A DNA stretch of 64,000 bases, taken from contig JAPEKQ010000008.1 in NCBI GenBank assembly GCA_029990205.1, positions 35,448-99,447 on the forward strand, in the 5' to 3' direction. Made by a program: the position numbers and the translations under genes. The stretch comes from a bacterium (GTDB taxonomy: Bacteria; Joyebacterota; Joyebacteria; Joyebacterales; Joyebacteraceae). Below are positions 40,676 through 50,181 of this stretch, piece after piece; positions within the stretch are counted from its first letter, which is position 1, and each line of letters starts with the position of its first letter. A model generated the notes under the pieces. The model saw nothing but the letters and a program-made list of their open reading frames with translations. It did not search any database and had not been told where the DNA came from.

Positions 40676-43150
40676 ATGGTACGCAGAGCTCTCGCACTGA
40701 GCACGCTCGCCCTCATCCTCGTGCTCGCGGCGACCGCCACCTCGAACCCTCCGGCGAGCTATGACCTCAGGGACGTCGGCGGCGTGAACTACGTCACCTC
40801 GGTGAAGAGCCAGAGCGGCGGGACCTGCTGGACGCACGGCGCGATGGCCGCAATGGAAGGCAACCTTCTGATAACGGGCGCCTGGGCGGCGGCCGGCGAG
40901 AGCGGCGAGCCCAACCTCGCGGAGTACCACCTCGACTGGTGGAACGGCTTCAACATGGACTACAATCAGGACATCTTCCCGAACTCCGGCGGGCTCGAGG
41001 TGCATCAGGGCGGCGACTACCGCGTGACGACCGCCTACCTCTCCCGCCTCGAGGGGGCCGTCCGCGACGTGGACGGGCAGTCGTACACCTCTCCTCCTCT
41101 TCGCTACGATTCGAGCTTCCACTACTACTACCCGCGCGACGTCGAGTGGCATGTCGCCGGGGAGAACCTCGAGCACATCGACGAGATCAAGCAGGCTGTG
41201 ATCGACTACGGCGTCGTCGGCACGTGTCTCTGCTACGACTCCTCGTTCATCTCCAACTACATCCACTACCAGCCGCCGACCGACAGCTGGGAGCCGAACC
41301 ACGCCGTCGCCATCGTGGGATGGGACGACGACAAGAGCACGCAGGCGCCGGGACCCGGAGCGTGGCTCTGCAAGAACAGCTGGGGCTCGGGCTGGGGCCT
41401 GAGCGGCTACTTCTGGATCTCCTACTACGACAAGCACTGCGCGCAGAACGAGGAGATGGGCGCCATCGTATTCCGCGGCGTGGAGCCTCTCGAGTACGAG
41501 CACGTCTACTACCACGACTACCACGGCTGGCGAGACACGCTCACCATCGCGACCGAAGCCATGAACGCGTTCGTTGCCGAGGGCGACGAGCTTCTCAAGG
41601 CGGTCAACTTCTTCACGGCCGTCGACAGCGTCGACTACACCGTCCGTGTCTACGACACGTTCTCGGGCGGCGCTCTCTCCGACATCATGGCCGAAGAGAC
41701 CGGGACGTACGATCACGCCGGACTCCACACGGTCGACCTCGACCCGACCGCGAACCTGACAGCGGGGAACGACTTCTACGTCTACCTCGAACTCTCGCAG
41801 GGCGGCCATCCGTACGATCGCACGTCCGATGTCCCGGTCCTGCTCGGCGCGGACTACCGGACGATCGTCGAGTCGGCGGCGAGCGCCGGCGAGAGCTACT
41901 ACAAGAGCGGTGGCTCGTGGCTCGACTTCTACGACTTCGACGACGGGCAGTGGAGCCAGACCGGCAACTTCTGCATGAAGGCGCTCACGATCGACGCGGG
42001 GCTGTCGGTCGATCCAAGCACCCACTTCAAGTCCGAAGGACCGAGCGGCGGCCCGTTCGACCCGGTGAGCCAGGACTACGTCATGGAGTATCGCGGCGAC
42101 GCGGACGCCAGCTACCAGGTCGAGGTGCTTCCTCCATCCACGACGTGGATATCGCTCTCGGGCGACACGGGAGGCTGGCTGACACCCGGCGTGCCGGCGA
42201 CGGTGACCGTCACGATCAACTCCAACGCGGAGACGCTCCCCGACGGCGCGCACGTCGCGCAGATATCGTTCCGCAACCTCTCCAACGGACTGGGTGACAC
42301 GACACGCGACGTCGTCGTCGCCATCGGGACGAGCGAGAAGCAGTACGAGTGGACGCTCGATACCGATCCGGGCTGGACGACCGAGGACGACTGGGCGTAC
42401 GGGCAGCCCACGGGCGGCGGCGGGCAGTACGGCAACCCCGACCCGACGACCGCGTACACGGGTGACAACGTCTACGGATACAACCTCAGCGGCGACTACC
42501 CGAACGACCTCGACGAGTCGCATTTGACGACGGCGGCCATCGACTGCAGCAACCTCTACAACACGAGCCTCAGGTTCTGGAGATGGCTGGGCGTCGAGAC
42601 ACCCGACTACGACCACGCGTACGTTCGCGCGAGCGTCGACGGCTCCTCATGGACCACGGTCTGGGAGAACACCGAGGAGATCACCGACTCGGCCTGGACC
42701 CAGATGAACATCGACATCTCGTCGGTCGCCGACGACGCGGAGACCGTCTACCTTCGCTGGACGATGGGCGTCACCGACGGCGGGTGGCAGTACTGCGGCT
42801 GGAACATCGACGACATCGAGATCTGGGGCATCAGCGGTGAGGGGTCGGACGTCGAGGAGCCTGAGCTCATCCGCGACGTACAGCTCCACCCGGTGCGGCC
42901 GAACCCGTTCAACCCGACCGCCAACATCGCGTTCTCACTCCCGAGTCCGGCCGAGGTCGAGCTCGCGGTCTACGACGTGCGCGGCAGGCTCGTGAGCGTC
43001 CTCGAGAGCGGCCCGCTCGGCGCCGGACCGCACGAGGCCATCTGGCACGGCAGGGACTCGCATGGCAACGCCGTCGGCTCCGGCGTCTACTTCGTCAGGC
43101 TCATCGCCGGCGAGACGGTCGCGACTCGGAAGATGGTGCTGGTGAAGTAG
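40676..43150 (+). CDS. Secreted papain-family (C1A) protease with lectin-like, MAM-like and C-terminal sorting domains
   Basis: An 824-residue exported cysteine protease. A signal peptide (about 1-22) leads at once into the catalytic domain (ASYDLRDVGGVNYVTSVKSQ): oxyanion Gln46, catalytic Cys51 in GGTCWTHGAM, the His in EPNHAVAIVGWD and the Asn in CKNSWGSGWG. No inhibitory propeptide is present. A lectin-like C1-associated domain follows (VYYHDYHGWRDTL to about residue 440), then a BACON/Ig-like segment and a jelly-roll MAM-like domain (GWTTEDDWAYGQP ... CGWNIDDIEIWG). The end is the sorting module: RPNPFNPTANIAFSLP, VYDVRGRLVSVLE, SGVYFVRLIAG. The ATG at 40676 has AAGGAG upstream. The target is probably protein outside the cell. 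Confidence 0.92.
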   Translation: MVRRALALSTLALILVLAATATSNPPASYDLRDVGGVNYVTSVKSQSGGTCWTHGAMAAMEGNLLITGAWAAAGESGEPNLAEYHLDWWNGFNMDYNQDIFPNSGGLEVHQGGDYRVTTAYLSRLEGAVRDVDGQSYTSPPLRYDSSFHYYYPRDVEWHVAGENLEHIDEIKQAVIDYGVVGTCLCYDSSFISNYIHYQPPTDSWEPNHAVAIVGWDDDKSTQAPGPGAWLCKNSWGSGWGLSGYFWISYYDKHCAQNEEMGAIVFRGVEPLEYEHVYYHDYHGWRDTLTIATEAMNAFVAEGDELLKAVNFFTAVDSVDYTVRVYDTFSGGALSDIMAEETGTYDHAGLHTVDLDPTANLTAGNDFYVYLELSQGGHPYDRTSDVPVLLGADYRTIVESAASAGESYYKSGGSWLDFYDFDDGQWSQTGNFCMKALTIDAGLSVDPSTHFKSEGPSGGPFDPVSQDYVMEYRGDADASYQVEVLPPSTTWISLSGDTGGWLTPGVPATVTVTINSNAETLPDGAHVAQISFRNLSNGLGDTTRDVVVAIGTSEKQYEWTLDTDPGWTTEDDWAYGQPTGGGGQYGNPDPTTAYTGDNVYGYNLSGDYPNDLDESHLTTAAIDCSNLYNTSLRFWRWLGVETPDYDHAYVRASVDGSSWTTVWENTEEITDSAWTQMNIDISSVADDAETVYLRWTMGVTDGGWQYCGWNIDDIEIWGISGEGSDVEEPELIRDVQLHPVRPNPFNPTANIAFSLPSPAEVELAVYDVRGRLVSVLESGPLGAGPHEAIWHGRDSHGNAVGSGVYFVRLIAGETVATRKMVLVK

Positions 43151-43190
43151 CAGGGCAAGGGGATCAGCCCGAAGCACAGAACCATGTAAG

Positions 43191-43230
43191 AGAGAGACGG
43201 CGGGACCCGAGGGTTCCGCCGTCTCTCTTT
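43191..43230 (+). terminator. Rho-independent terminator of the C1 protease gene
   Basis: A 13-base perfect stem (43191-43203 with 43216-43228) extended by GGACC/GGTTCC pairing encloses a small loop and is followed by TTT. It lies 40 bases after the protease stop, between convergent genes. Confidence 0.8.
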
Positions 43231-43263
43231 GCATTTCAGCACGTCAACCTCGCGCCCGCGCGC

Positions 43264-44124
43264 CTACCCCTTCTCGCCCTGTTTCCGCTTCCCGCTCCGT
43301 TTCCGCCTGCCGCGCGTCTGCCGCCTGCCGTTCTGCTTCCGCTCGCCGGATCGGACGTAGAGCAGCGCGTTGCCGCTCTTGCCTGAGATCTCGATCGCGC
43401 CCGTCTCCCGAAGGCAGTAGGCCATCTTCTGAGCGACCCACCGGGGACGGTCGACGGCGTGGCCCAGCGCTGCGGTATCGAACGGCTCCTCGAGATCGTC
43501 CGGGACGTACGCGAGTGCGTCGGCAACGGTCACGATCCGCTCACGTCCCACGACCTCGATCAACCGCCGCTCGTCGGTGACCCACCCCTTCTTCCTCCAT
43601 CCCCGCGTCCCATCGTAGCTGCGGACCTCCTCCTCGTGCGTCAGCAGGAGTTCGAACTCGAAGTTGGGATGCTTGAGGAGTCGCGGAAGACGGACCAGCT
43701 CGACGAACGCATCGATCGGCGTGCAGTGCTTCGGTGACCGGCGGCGTGTCTCCTTGCCGCGCTTCTTCCGGGGACGCTTGACGATCCACTTCTCGACGGG
43801 GAGCGGATGGACCAGACGCACGGGATGCGTTTCGACCAGGCGTTCGAGCTTGCGGCGGATCGAGGAGAACCCACCGGTCTGGATCTCAATCAGGAGATCG
43901 CCTCTCACGATGTCGATGGCGAAGCCGTCGACCGGGACCTCAAACTCGTCCCCGGGCTCCGCGTACCACTCCTTGAGTGAAGCGTGGAGCGCCTGCTCGT
44001 TGAGCGTTCCGATATGCGGCGGCGGGGCCGGCTTGGCTCGCTTCGCAGCCCTGTTCGGCTGCGTCACCTTCGTCGCCTTCGGCTTCGCTGGCGTCCGATT
44101 CGCTTTGGCTGTCGCTTCGGCCAC
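43264..44124 (-). CDS. Unrecognised protein with PD-(D/E)XK nuclease-like core
   Basis: I cannot name this 286-residue protein. The first 36 residues are Ala/Lys/Pro-rich and disordered. Residues about 39-105 look like a PD-(D/E)XK nuclease core: a helix with Glu43 (IGTLNEQALHASLKEWY), a strand with Asp71 and then Glu80-Ile-Gln82 (FAIDIVRGDLLIEIQTGGF), matching D-x8-E-x-Q in place of E-x-K. A basic helix follows (SSIRRKLERLVE). The middle is unassigned and has LLTHEEEVRSYDGTRGW, the C-terminal part resembles a winged helix (WVAQKMAYCLRETGAIEI), and the tail is Lys/Arg-rich. DNA or RNA binding is likely; nuclease activity is inference. It starts 2 bases after the GH38 gene ends. Confidence 0.8.
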   Translation of the reverse strand: MAEATAKANRTPAKPKATKVTQPNRAAKRAKPAPPPHIGTLNEQALHASLKEWYAEPGDEFEVPVDGFAIDIVRGDLLIEIQTGGFSSIRRKLERLVETHPVRLVHPLPVEKWIVKRPRKKRGKETRRRSPKHCTPIDAFVELVRLPRLLKHPNFEFELLLTHEEEVRSYDGTRGWRKKGWVTDERRLIEVVGRERIVTVADALAYVPDDLEEPFDTAALGHAVDRPRWVAQKMAYCLRETGAIEISGKSGNALLYVRSGERKQNGRRQTRGRRKRSGKRKQGEKG

Positions 44125-44126
44125 GC

Positions 44127-46934
44127 CTACTCCCCCCCGAACTCGATCTCAACGGTCGCGATCTCGTGCGCACCCAGCGCCAGCGCGACCTGGTAGCCGC
44201 CTCCGATCGCGAGCTCGCTCCCACGCTCTTCGAGAAGGTTCGTCCGCCACGCCCCTGCGGCACGCCGCCCGAGCGTCAGCGTCTCGTCAACCCGCCCGTC
44301 GGACAGGTTGCACAACCGCACAATGAGCGTGTCACGACTCTCGTGACGTTTGACCGCCGAGACCCGAACGCGCTCGCTCGAGTGTGACAGAAGACTCGCG
44401 CCGCCCTCGCGCATCCCATCCTCCACGCCCTGCCGCGTGAGCGGCGGGACCCGCCAGCGCTTCGAGAGTGCCGGGAGTCCGGAGTCGTAGACGTCGCCGG
44501 CGAGCGGCGCCACGGCGTACCGGAAGACCTGCCGTCCGGCACACTGCGCCTCGGGCGTGAACAGCGTCGGCCCCGCGTTCTGGCTGCGTCTCGTCGGGAA
44601 GTCGTCGCGCGACAGCCACCCGACCGCTCTGAGAAGCGTCAGCGAGAGGACTGCCCGTCCGGCGGCGTCGCGTGACGCCTCGATCTCGGGAAGCCCGCGA
44701 TTGAGAACTGCAAGACCGGCCGCCCCGTCGCTGACCAGCGAGAACTCCTGCTGTGGCACGGTGGCCGGCGGCGGCTGGACCCAGTCATCGTGCGACCCGG
44801 TGTCGATCGGCCGTTCGTTGAGCATGAAGTGACCGTCCGACGTGATCGTATCCGCTGCGACCCCCGTCGGGAACACGGCCCGCAGCCGGTGGTCCAAGGC
44901 TTCGTTGTCGAACTCGAGAGTGACGTCGATCAGCGGCTGTCCCTCTATGAGCGCCACGGTCACACGAACGCCGCAATCGACGAGTTCATCGCTTCTCGCG
45001 GTCCGGTCGTCCGTGATGCGTGCCGGCAGCCGAAGCACGAACGTCGCCTCAAGCGCGCCACGGAGACCCGTGTCCTCAACAGCGCGGACCTCGCCCGTCG
45101 CGGCTGCCGCTGTGACCGTCATCGTGTTCGCGGCCGGCGAGTAGTCGTACTCGTCCCCGATGTCCTCGGTGTCCTCGAGCAGATTCAGACCGGGCCGAAC
45201 GGTCCCCGTGGCCAGATCGGTCAGGTCGAACGTCCCGTTCGAATGGAGCCGAACCTCGACGGACTCGTTCCTCAGGACGTCGCCCTCGACGGTCACGGCC
45301 CGCTCGGGCCGCGCGGCTTCACTAGCGGCCCCGTCGTCTCCGGACGCGGACGCCCGCGCGGGAGCCGGTCCCCCGTCGGTCAGGAAGAACACAGCATGCC
45401 CAAGCGCGGGAAGGTCCTTCGCCTCGAACTCGATGGTCAGGAAGCAGTCGGCCGTCTCCCATTCGCTCTCCGGACGGATGATGCGGTGTCCGAACCGCTC
45501 ACGGTAGATGTCGAACTGCGCGCGCTGCGCCTCTTCCGAGAGCAGGCTGCGGTAGTCGATCCCCCAGAACCGCTCGACGAAGACCTTCTCAACGACGGTG
45601 AACGGAACCTCCCGCCGGTCCTCGTTGAACAGTCGGAGCTGTTCCGGCCTGATGCCGAACGGCTGGAGCACGACCATTCTCCGCACGATCTCCGTGCGCC
45701 GCATCGGCAGTGGGTTCACAACGCAGAGAGCCGTCGCCCGGTCATCCGCCTCATGCCTGGCGAACGACGGCACCATCACGTCGAGCGTGTTCGACAGCAG
45801 CCGGTCACCGGTCTCGAGAACCCCCCGGAACCGCGGAACCATGTCCTGGTGAACCTCGTCGGTGCTGCACCCGCAGATCGAGTCGTGCGGATGGTTCTTG
45901 AGCAGGAGCTTCCATGCGTACCGGATCTGCCCGTCGGGGTACTCCGCCCCGAGCGCGAAGCGCGCGTACGCGCTCACCGGCTCGAGCACATCGGCGAGCA
46001 CCGTCTGCGCGGCCTCGTTCATCTGCTTGAGCGGCATCCGCGCCGACCAGACTCCCGAGAGGATGTGCGAGTACCGCCCGCCGAGGAGTTCACCCGCGAA
46101 CCGCTTCGTCGCGCATCCGCTCGCCTTGACGGCCTCGACGAACTCCGCGAACCCCGTGTGCGCGAACTCGGTCCCGGGAAACGCGGTCTCGAGCGCGGCA
46201 AGAACATCACCGAACCGCTGCTGCCGCGGGAAGTGGTCGCACCCGTTGGAGAGCAGGTAGACATCCCCGTTGCTGCGCTCGTCCATCCGCTCGAAGAGCT
46301 CGCTCACCTTCGCCAGCGCGCGGTCGATCCCGATCTCGCGCCGCGTGTGCGCGTGCCAGATCTCCGCAAAGCCGAGCCCGGCCGCGTTGCAGTAGCCGCC
46401 GAACTGGTTGATGGCCGTGACCTCGCTCCCGTCGGGGGCGGCCCACAGATACTCGAGCCCGAGATCCTCGAGCTCGTCACCATTGCCGCGCCAGTAGATG
46501 AACGAGTCGATCCCCGCGCCGCGGAGCAACTGCGGCATCTGAGCGATGTGCCCGAACGAATCGGGGACGTATCCGACCTTCTGGACAGGCCCGAACCGCT
46601 CGCACACGCGATGGCCGAGCTGGAGGTTCCGGACATGCGCCTCGGCGCTGACCAGAAACTCGTCGGGGAGCTGGTACCACGGACCGATCACGAGAGCGCC
46701 GCTCTGGGCGAGTCGCCGCACGCGCTCTTCATCGCCCGGCCGCGCCTCGAGGTAGTCCTCGAGAACGACGGCCTGTCCATCGAGCACGAAGCAGCGGAAT
46801 GCGTCATCAGACTCGAGTGCGTCAAGAATCCCCGCGACCACGCGCACGAGGTTGACGCGGAACTCGTGGAAGGTCAGATACCACTCACGGTCCCAATGGG
46901 TGTGCGAGACGATGAAAGCCTTGCGTGGTGGCAT
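44127..46934 (-). CDS. GH38 alpha-mannosidase
   Basis: A 935-residue glycoside hydrolase of family 38 (MngB/bacterial alpha-mannosidase group). The zinc site begins in IVSHTHWDREWYLTFHEFR. The nucleophile Asp is in VGYVPDSFGHIAQMPQLL near residue 126, and WYQLPDEFLVSAEAHVRNL and SNGCDHFPRQQ follow. The three-helix bundle and C-terminal beta domains are present at normal length. No signal peptide is seen, so it acts in the cytoplasm on imported mannosides, mannosyl-glycerate-type solutes or glycan fragments. It lies downstream of GH130 and a sodium symporter in the same direction. Confidence 0.94.
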   Translation of the reverse strand: MPPRKAFIVSHTHWDREWYLTFHEFRVNLVRVVAGILDALESDDAFRCFVLDGQAVVLEDYLEARPGDEERVRRLAQSGALVIGPWYQLPDEFLVSAEAHVRNLQLGHRVCERFGPVQKVGYVPDSFGHIAQMPQLLRGAGIDSFIYWRGNGDELEDLGLEYLWAAPDGSEVTAINQFGGYCNAAGLGFAEIWHAHTRREIGIDRALAKVSELFERMDERSNGDVYLLSNGCDHFPRQQRFGDVLAALETAFPGTEFAHTGFAEFVEAVKASGCATKRFAGELLGGRYSHILSGVWSARMPLKQMNEAAQTVLADVLEPVSAYARFALGAEYPDGQIRYAWKLLLKNHPHDSICGCSTDEVHQDMVPRFRGVLETGDRLLSNTLDVMVPSFARHEADDRATALCVVNPLPMRRTEIVRRMVVLQPFGIRPEQLRLFNEDRREVPFTVVEKVFVERFWGIDYRSLLSEEAQRAQFDIYRERFGHRIIRPESEWETADCFLTIEFEAKDLPALGHAVFFLTDGGPAPARASASGDDGAASEAARPERAVTVEGDVLRNESVEVRLHSNGTFDLTDLATGTVRPGLNLLEDTEDIGDEYDYSPAANTMTVTAAAATGEVRAVEDTGLRGALEATFVLRLPARITDDRTARSDELVDCGVRVTVALIEGQPLIDVTLEFDNEALDHRLRAVFPTGVAADTITSDGHFMLNERPIDTGSHDDWVQPPPATVPQQEFSLVSDGAAGLAVLNRGLPEIEASRDAAGRAVLSLTLLRAVGWLSRDDFPTRRSQNAGPTLFTPEAQCAGRQVFRYAVAPLAGDVYDSGLPALSKRWRVPPLTRQGVEDGMREGGASLLSHSSERVRVSAVKRHESRDTLIVRLCNLSDGRVDETLTLGRRAAGAWRTNLLEERGSELAIGGGYQVALALGAHEIATVEIEFGGE

Positions 46935-47010
46935 GGAGGATCCTTTCGTGCCGGTCGCGCCGGCGAAGATGCAGTGCTGCGGTTGTGCCCGCCGGACGCC
47001 CGGGCGGCGT

Positions 47011-48012
47011 CTACTCCAGGCGGCAGGACTCGATCAGCCGGCCGACCGTGGTCGTCGCGCGACCGACGCAGGTGTCGGCGGCGCCGTAGTACAACGTGAG
47101 TTCCGTGTCGGGCCCGGCGAACCCGTCGGCATCGTGGTCGACGGTGAGCCCCGATGGAAAGACGACGTTCGGCACCTGACCGGTCATCTCCCAGCTCTCG
47201 CGCGGCTCGAGCACGTTGTCGCGGCCGCGCGCGATGACTCGCGTGGGATCCTCGAGATCGAGAAGCACGACGCCCGCCTGGTAGATCCACGCCGTCGCCA
47301 GATGTGTGGCGATCCCGTGATAGACGAGCAGCCATCCGTCGCGCGTCTTCACGGGCGGCGGACCGGGACCGATGAGCTCGTCCCAGGAGTGCCAGCGCCC
47401 CGACATCACGGAGCCCCGCTCGCGCCAGTTCACGAGATCGTCGGAGGTCCCGAGCACGATCTCATCGCCCGACGACGGCCCGTCGCCTATCGCCTTCCGG
47501 TTCGGCCGGAGGAGCATCGCGTAGCTCCCGCCGATGCGCTCGGGGAAGAGCACGCCGTTCCGGACGTCGTCCCACCGGGTGCGCCCACCGGCGGCGACCT
47601 TCCCGACGAGTTCGAGCCTGCGGAAGTCGTCCGTCCGAGCCACGGCCAGCCGGCAGGTCGAATCGACATCGACCGCGAGCACGACGTGCCACGCTCCGTC
47701 GAGCAGCGTGACCCTGGGATCGTAGACGTGGTGTATCTCCCGGCCCATCTCCTCGAAGCCGACGAGCTCCACGAGTTCGCGACGCACGGTGAACGCGGCG
47801 CCGGACCCGTCCGCCGGACCCGGTTCGCTCTCCGCCGTCATGAGACAGGTCCTCCGACCGCGCGTCTGAACGCGGAGCAGCAGGAGGTCGCGGCCGTCCA
47901 CGCGCGCGGCGCCGGGGTTGAAGACCGACGTAGCGTCGATGACATCGGGCGGCGCGTCCGGGATGTCGTCCCGAGAGAGGATCGGATTCGATGCGCTTCG
48001 TGTGAAGACCAT
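47011..48012 (-). CDS. GH130 mannoside phosphorylase or hydrolase
   Basis: A 333-residue five-bladed beta-propeller enzyme of family GH130. The opening NPILSRDDIPD ... SVFNPGAARVDGRDLLLLRV, the catalytic-Asp region IHHVYDPRVTLLDGAWHVV near residue 97, KTRDGWLLVYHGI and FPSGLTVDHDADGF with ELTLYYGAADTCVGRA at the end are characteristic. Most members phosphorolyse beta-mannosides to mannose 1-phosphate; some are hydrolases. The phosphate-binding residues cannot be checked reliably by eye, so which activity applies is open. It sits 76 bases from the GH38 gene and 54 bases from the symporter gene. Confidence 0.92.
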   Translation of the reverse strand: MVFTRSASNPILSRDDIPDAPPDVIDATSVFNPGAARVDGRDLLLLRVQTRGRRTCLMTAESEPGPADGSGAAFTVRRELVELVGFEEMGREIHHVYDPRVTLLDGAWHVVLAVDVDSTCRLAVARTDDFRRLELVGKVAAGGRTRWDDVRNGVLFPERIGGSYAMLLRPNRKAIGDGPSSGDEIVLGTSDDLVNWRERGSVMSGRWHSWDELIGPGPPPVKTRDGWLLVYHGIATHLATAWIYQAGVVLLDLEDPTRVIARGRDNVLEPRESWEMTGQVPNVVFPSGLTVDHDADGFAGPDTELTLYYGAADTCVGRATTTVGRLIESCRLE

Positions 48013-48066
48013 GGAGCCCTCCGCGGGCAGCCCCCGCTCAGCCGGTGAACCCGTGCCCGGTGCGGC

Positions 48067-50079
48067 CTACTCGCCGCTCCCATCATCATCGTGAACGACC
48101 ATGCCGTCGTCCGCCTCGTCGCGCTTCATGACGCGGAGCCGCTTGAGCATCGCTCCGATGTCGCGGAACCCGCCGATCGAGAACCAGAAGAGCACGAAGA
48201 TGGAGAACGTGACCTGGATGAAGAAGTAGATGCGCCAGAAGTTCGCCCACGCCTCATCGGGAACGTCGTGGTGCAAGTTGTAGATGGTGCCAATGATGAA
48301 GATGAGGATCCAGATGCCGGTGTGCGCGTAGGTCGCAACATAGATGATCCGGTCACCCTTCGTGAACTCCTTCCCCATCCCGAGCAAGCGCCACCCGCGC
48401 GAGGGAGCCTCGTTAACGACCTCGGTCTCGCCGGCCACCGCGTACTTCCCCTTGTGGAGCACGCGGTCGAGGTCCATCGGCGGGGTGCGCCCGAGAAGCG
48501 AGACCAGCACGTACATCAGCGCCGATGCACCCATCGCGACGGCCCAGTACTGCTGGCCGTTGATGTTGTAGAGCCAGTGCCTGAGCACCCACCAGAGCTG
48601 CCCCGCTCTGGAAGCGATCAGCGGCGCCGACTCGAACATCTCAGCCGGGAGCTGGTGCATGAGGATACCGCCGACGGCGATGCTCGAACCCGTGATCAGC
48701 GCGCCCCATGCCGCGGGAGCCGTCCCGCGGCGCCAGTAGAGCCCGCCGATGATGACGGCGCCCGAGCCGCCCGCGAAGATGGCCCCGGTAATGGCGAAGA
48801 ACAGGAAGATGTACTGGCTCTGCTGGAAGAGCAGACTGAAGAGGAAGATGAAGATGGCGACGCCGAAGATCGAGAGCCGGAGCGCAAGGAGATGCTGCTC
48901 GCGCGTGAACGGCTTCTTCCGAAACGGCATCAGAACGTCCTGAATGAAGATGCTCCCCCACGAGTGCAGGTACGTGTCGTGCGTGCTGATGAACGCCGCC
49001 AGCATCACCGCCGCGAACGCCCCCATCAGCCCGACGGGCAACAGCATCGTCAACGTGACCGGCCCTCGAAGCTGGTTCTGAAGCGCCTCGCCCTCGATTC
49101 CCGAGAGAACGCCCTGGACGTTGGTCGCGATCGCGCTGAAGTCCGGATGATGCATGACGGTGTAGATGATAATCGGCACGAAGAGGATGAAGAGGTTCTG
49201 CGGGAAGCCCTTCCAGTTCCCGAGCACACCGGCCATCTTCGCTTCGTGCGCGTTCTTGGCCGAGCTGTTGTACGCCTGCGTTCCCTGCCACGACATCGCG
49301 CCGTAGACGACACCGACGATCCCGATGATGAAGTACACGAGGTTGAAGTCCTCGATGTGACTCGTCTTGAACGGGTTGATCAGCGACGCCTCTTGTGGCG
49401 CCGCCGCAAGCGCCTCGATGATCTGGCTCCAGTCGACCTGCGTGTACAGGTAGAGCACGATGACGATGAAGACGATGTTAACGAAGAGTCCCTGCGCGAA
49501 ATCAGTGATGATCACGGCGATCTGCCCGCCGCTGAACACGAAGAAGAGCGCGAGGATCAGGAGAATGGCCATCACGAGCGGGTAGGTCGGGATCATCAAT
49601 CCGAGCAGCGGGATCGCGGCTGGGAGGCCACAGAAGTAGATGAAGAACCTCGCACCAACCGCGGGGAAGATGCCGAAGTTGATCAGTCCGGAGAGAAACG
49701 CGATGAGTCCGGCGAAGACGCGGAAGTTTCTGCTGTAGCGGGCCTCGAAGAACTGCGCGAGCGTCAGTGCCCTCGTCTGACGGAACCGGTAGATGACCCA
49801 GCCCGACACCGTGAGAATGAGGATCACGACGCTCATCGTGAACCCCCACCACGTCATCGCGAACCCGGCGACGTAGTTCATCTCGAGCAGTCCGACGATC
49901 GTGATCGCGCCCAGCCCCGCGATCCCCGTCGCGATGCTGATCGCGTAGCGGCCGGCCGTTCGGCCCGCGGCGAGGAAGTCCGCGACGCTCTTCATGTGCT
50001 GTCGACTCAGGAAGACACCGATCATCATGACGCCCAGGACGGCGGCGACGATGGTCCAGTCAACGGGCGCCATGTTCAT
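48067..50079 (-). CDS. Sodium:solute symporter (SSS family)
   Basis: A 670-residue membrane transporter with about 14-15 hydrophobic helices. The N-terminus is VDWTIVAAVLGVMMIGVFLS, followed by SVADFLAAGRTAGRYAIS, the SSS hallmark, and later GGQIAVIITDFAQGLFVNI and the AAFISTHDTYLHSWGSIFIQD region. Length and the extra C-terminal helices (WILIFIIGTIYNLH, IYFFIQVTFSIFVLFW) are like sugar-linked SSS carriers. Given its neighbours it probably brings in mannose or manno-oligosaccharides with sodium. The ATG at 50079 has GGGGAG 7 bases upstream. Confidence 0.92.
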   Translation of the reverse strand: MNMAPVDWTIVAAVLGVMMIGVFLSRQHMKSVADFLAAGRTAGRYAISIATGIAGLGAITIVGLLEMNYVAGFAMTWWGFTMSVVILILTVSGWVIYRFRQTRALTLAQFFEARYSRNFRVFAGLIAFLSGLINFGIFPAVGARFFIYFCGLPAAIPLLGLMIPTYPLVMAILLILALFFVFSGGQIAVIITDFAQGLFVNIVFIVIVLYLYTQVDWSQIIEALAAAPQEASLINPFKTSHIEDFNLVYFIIGIVGVVYGAMSWQGTQAYNSSAKNAHEAKMAGVLGNWKGFPQNLFILFVPIIIYTVMHHPDFSAIATNVQGVLSGIEGEALQNQLRGPVTLTMLLPVGLMGAFAAVMLAAFISTHDTYLHSWGSIFIQDVLMPFRKKPFTREQHLLALRLSIFGVAIFIFLFSLLFQQSQYIFLFFAITGAIFAGGSGAVIIGGLYWRRGTAPAAWGALITGSSIAVGGILMHQLPAEMFESAPLIASRAGQLWWVLRHWLYNINGQQYWAVAMGASALMYVLVSLLGRTPPMDLDRVLHKGKYAVAGETEVVNEAPSRGWRLLGMGKEFTKGDRIIYVATYAHTGIWILIFIIGTIYNLHHDVPDEAWANFWRIYFFIQVTFSIFVLFWFSIGGFRDIGAMLKRLRVMKRDEADDGMVVHDDDGSGE

Positions 50080-50181
50080 GGAGTTCTCCCCTTGTGGTGT
50101 GTTGCCTGCTCCAGCCTCGTGCTCGACGCGCGGCCGCACCACTCGCGTCAGCTCGCGGCAGCTCGCACCGGCTCGCGGCGG

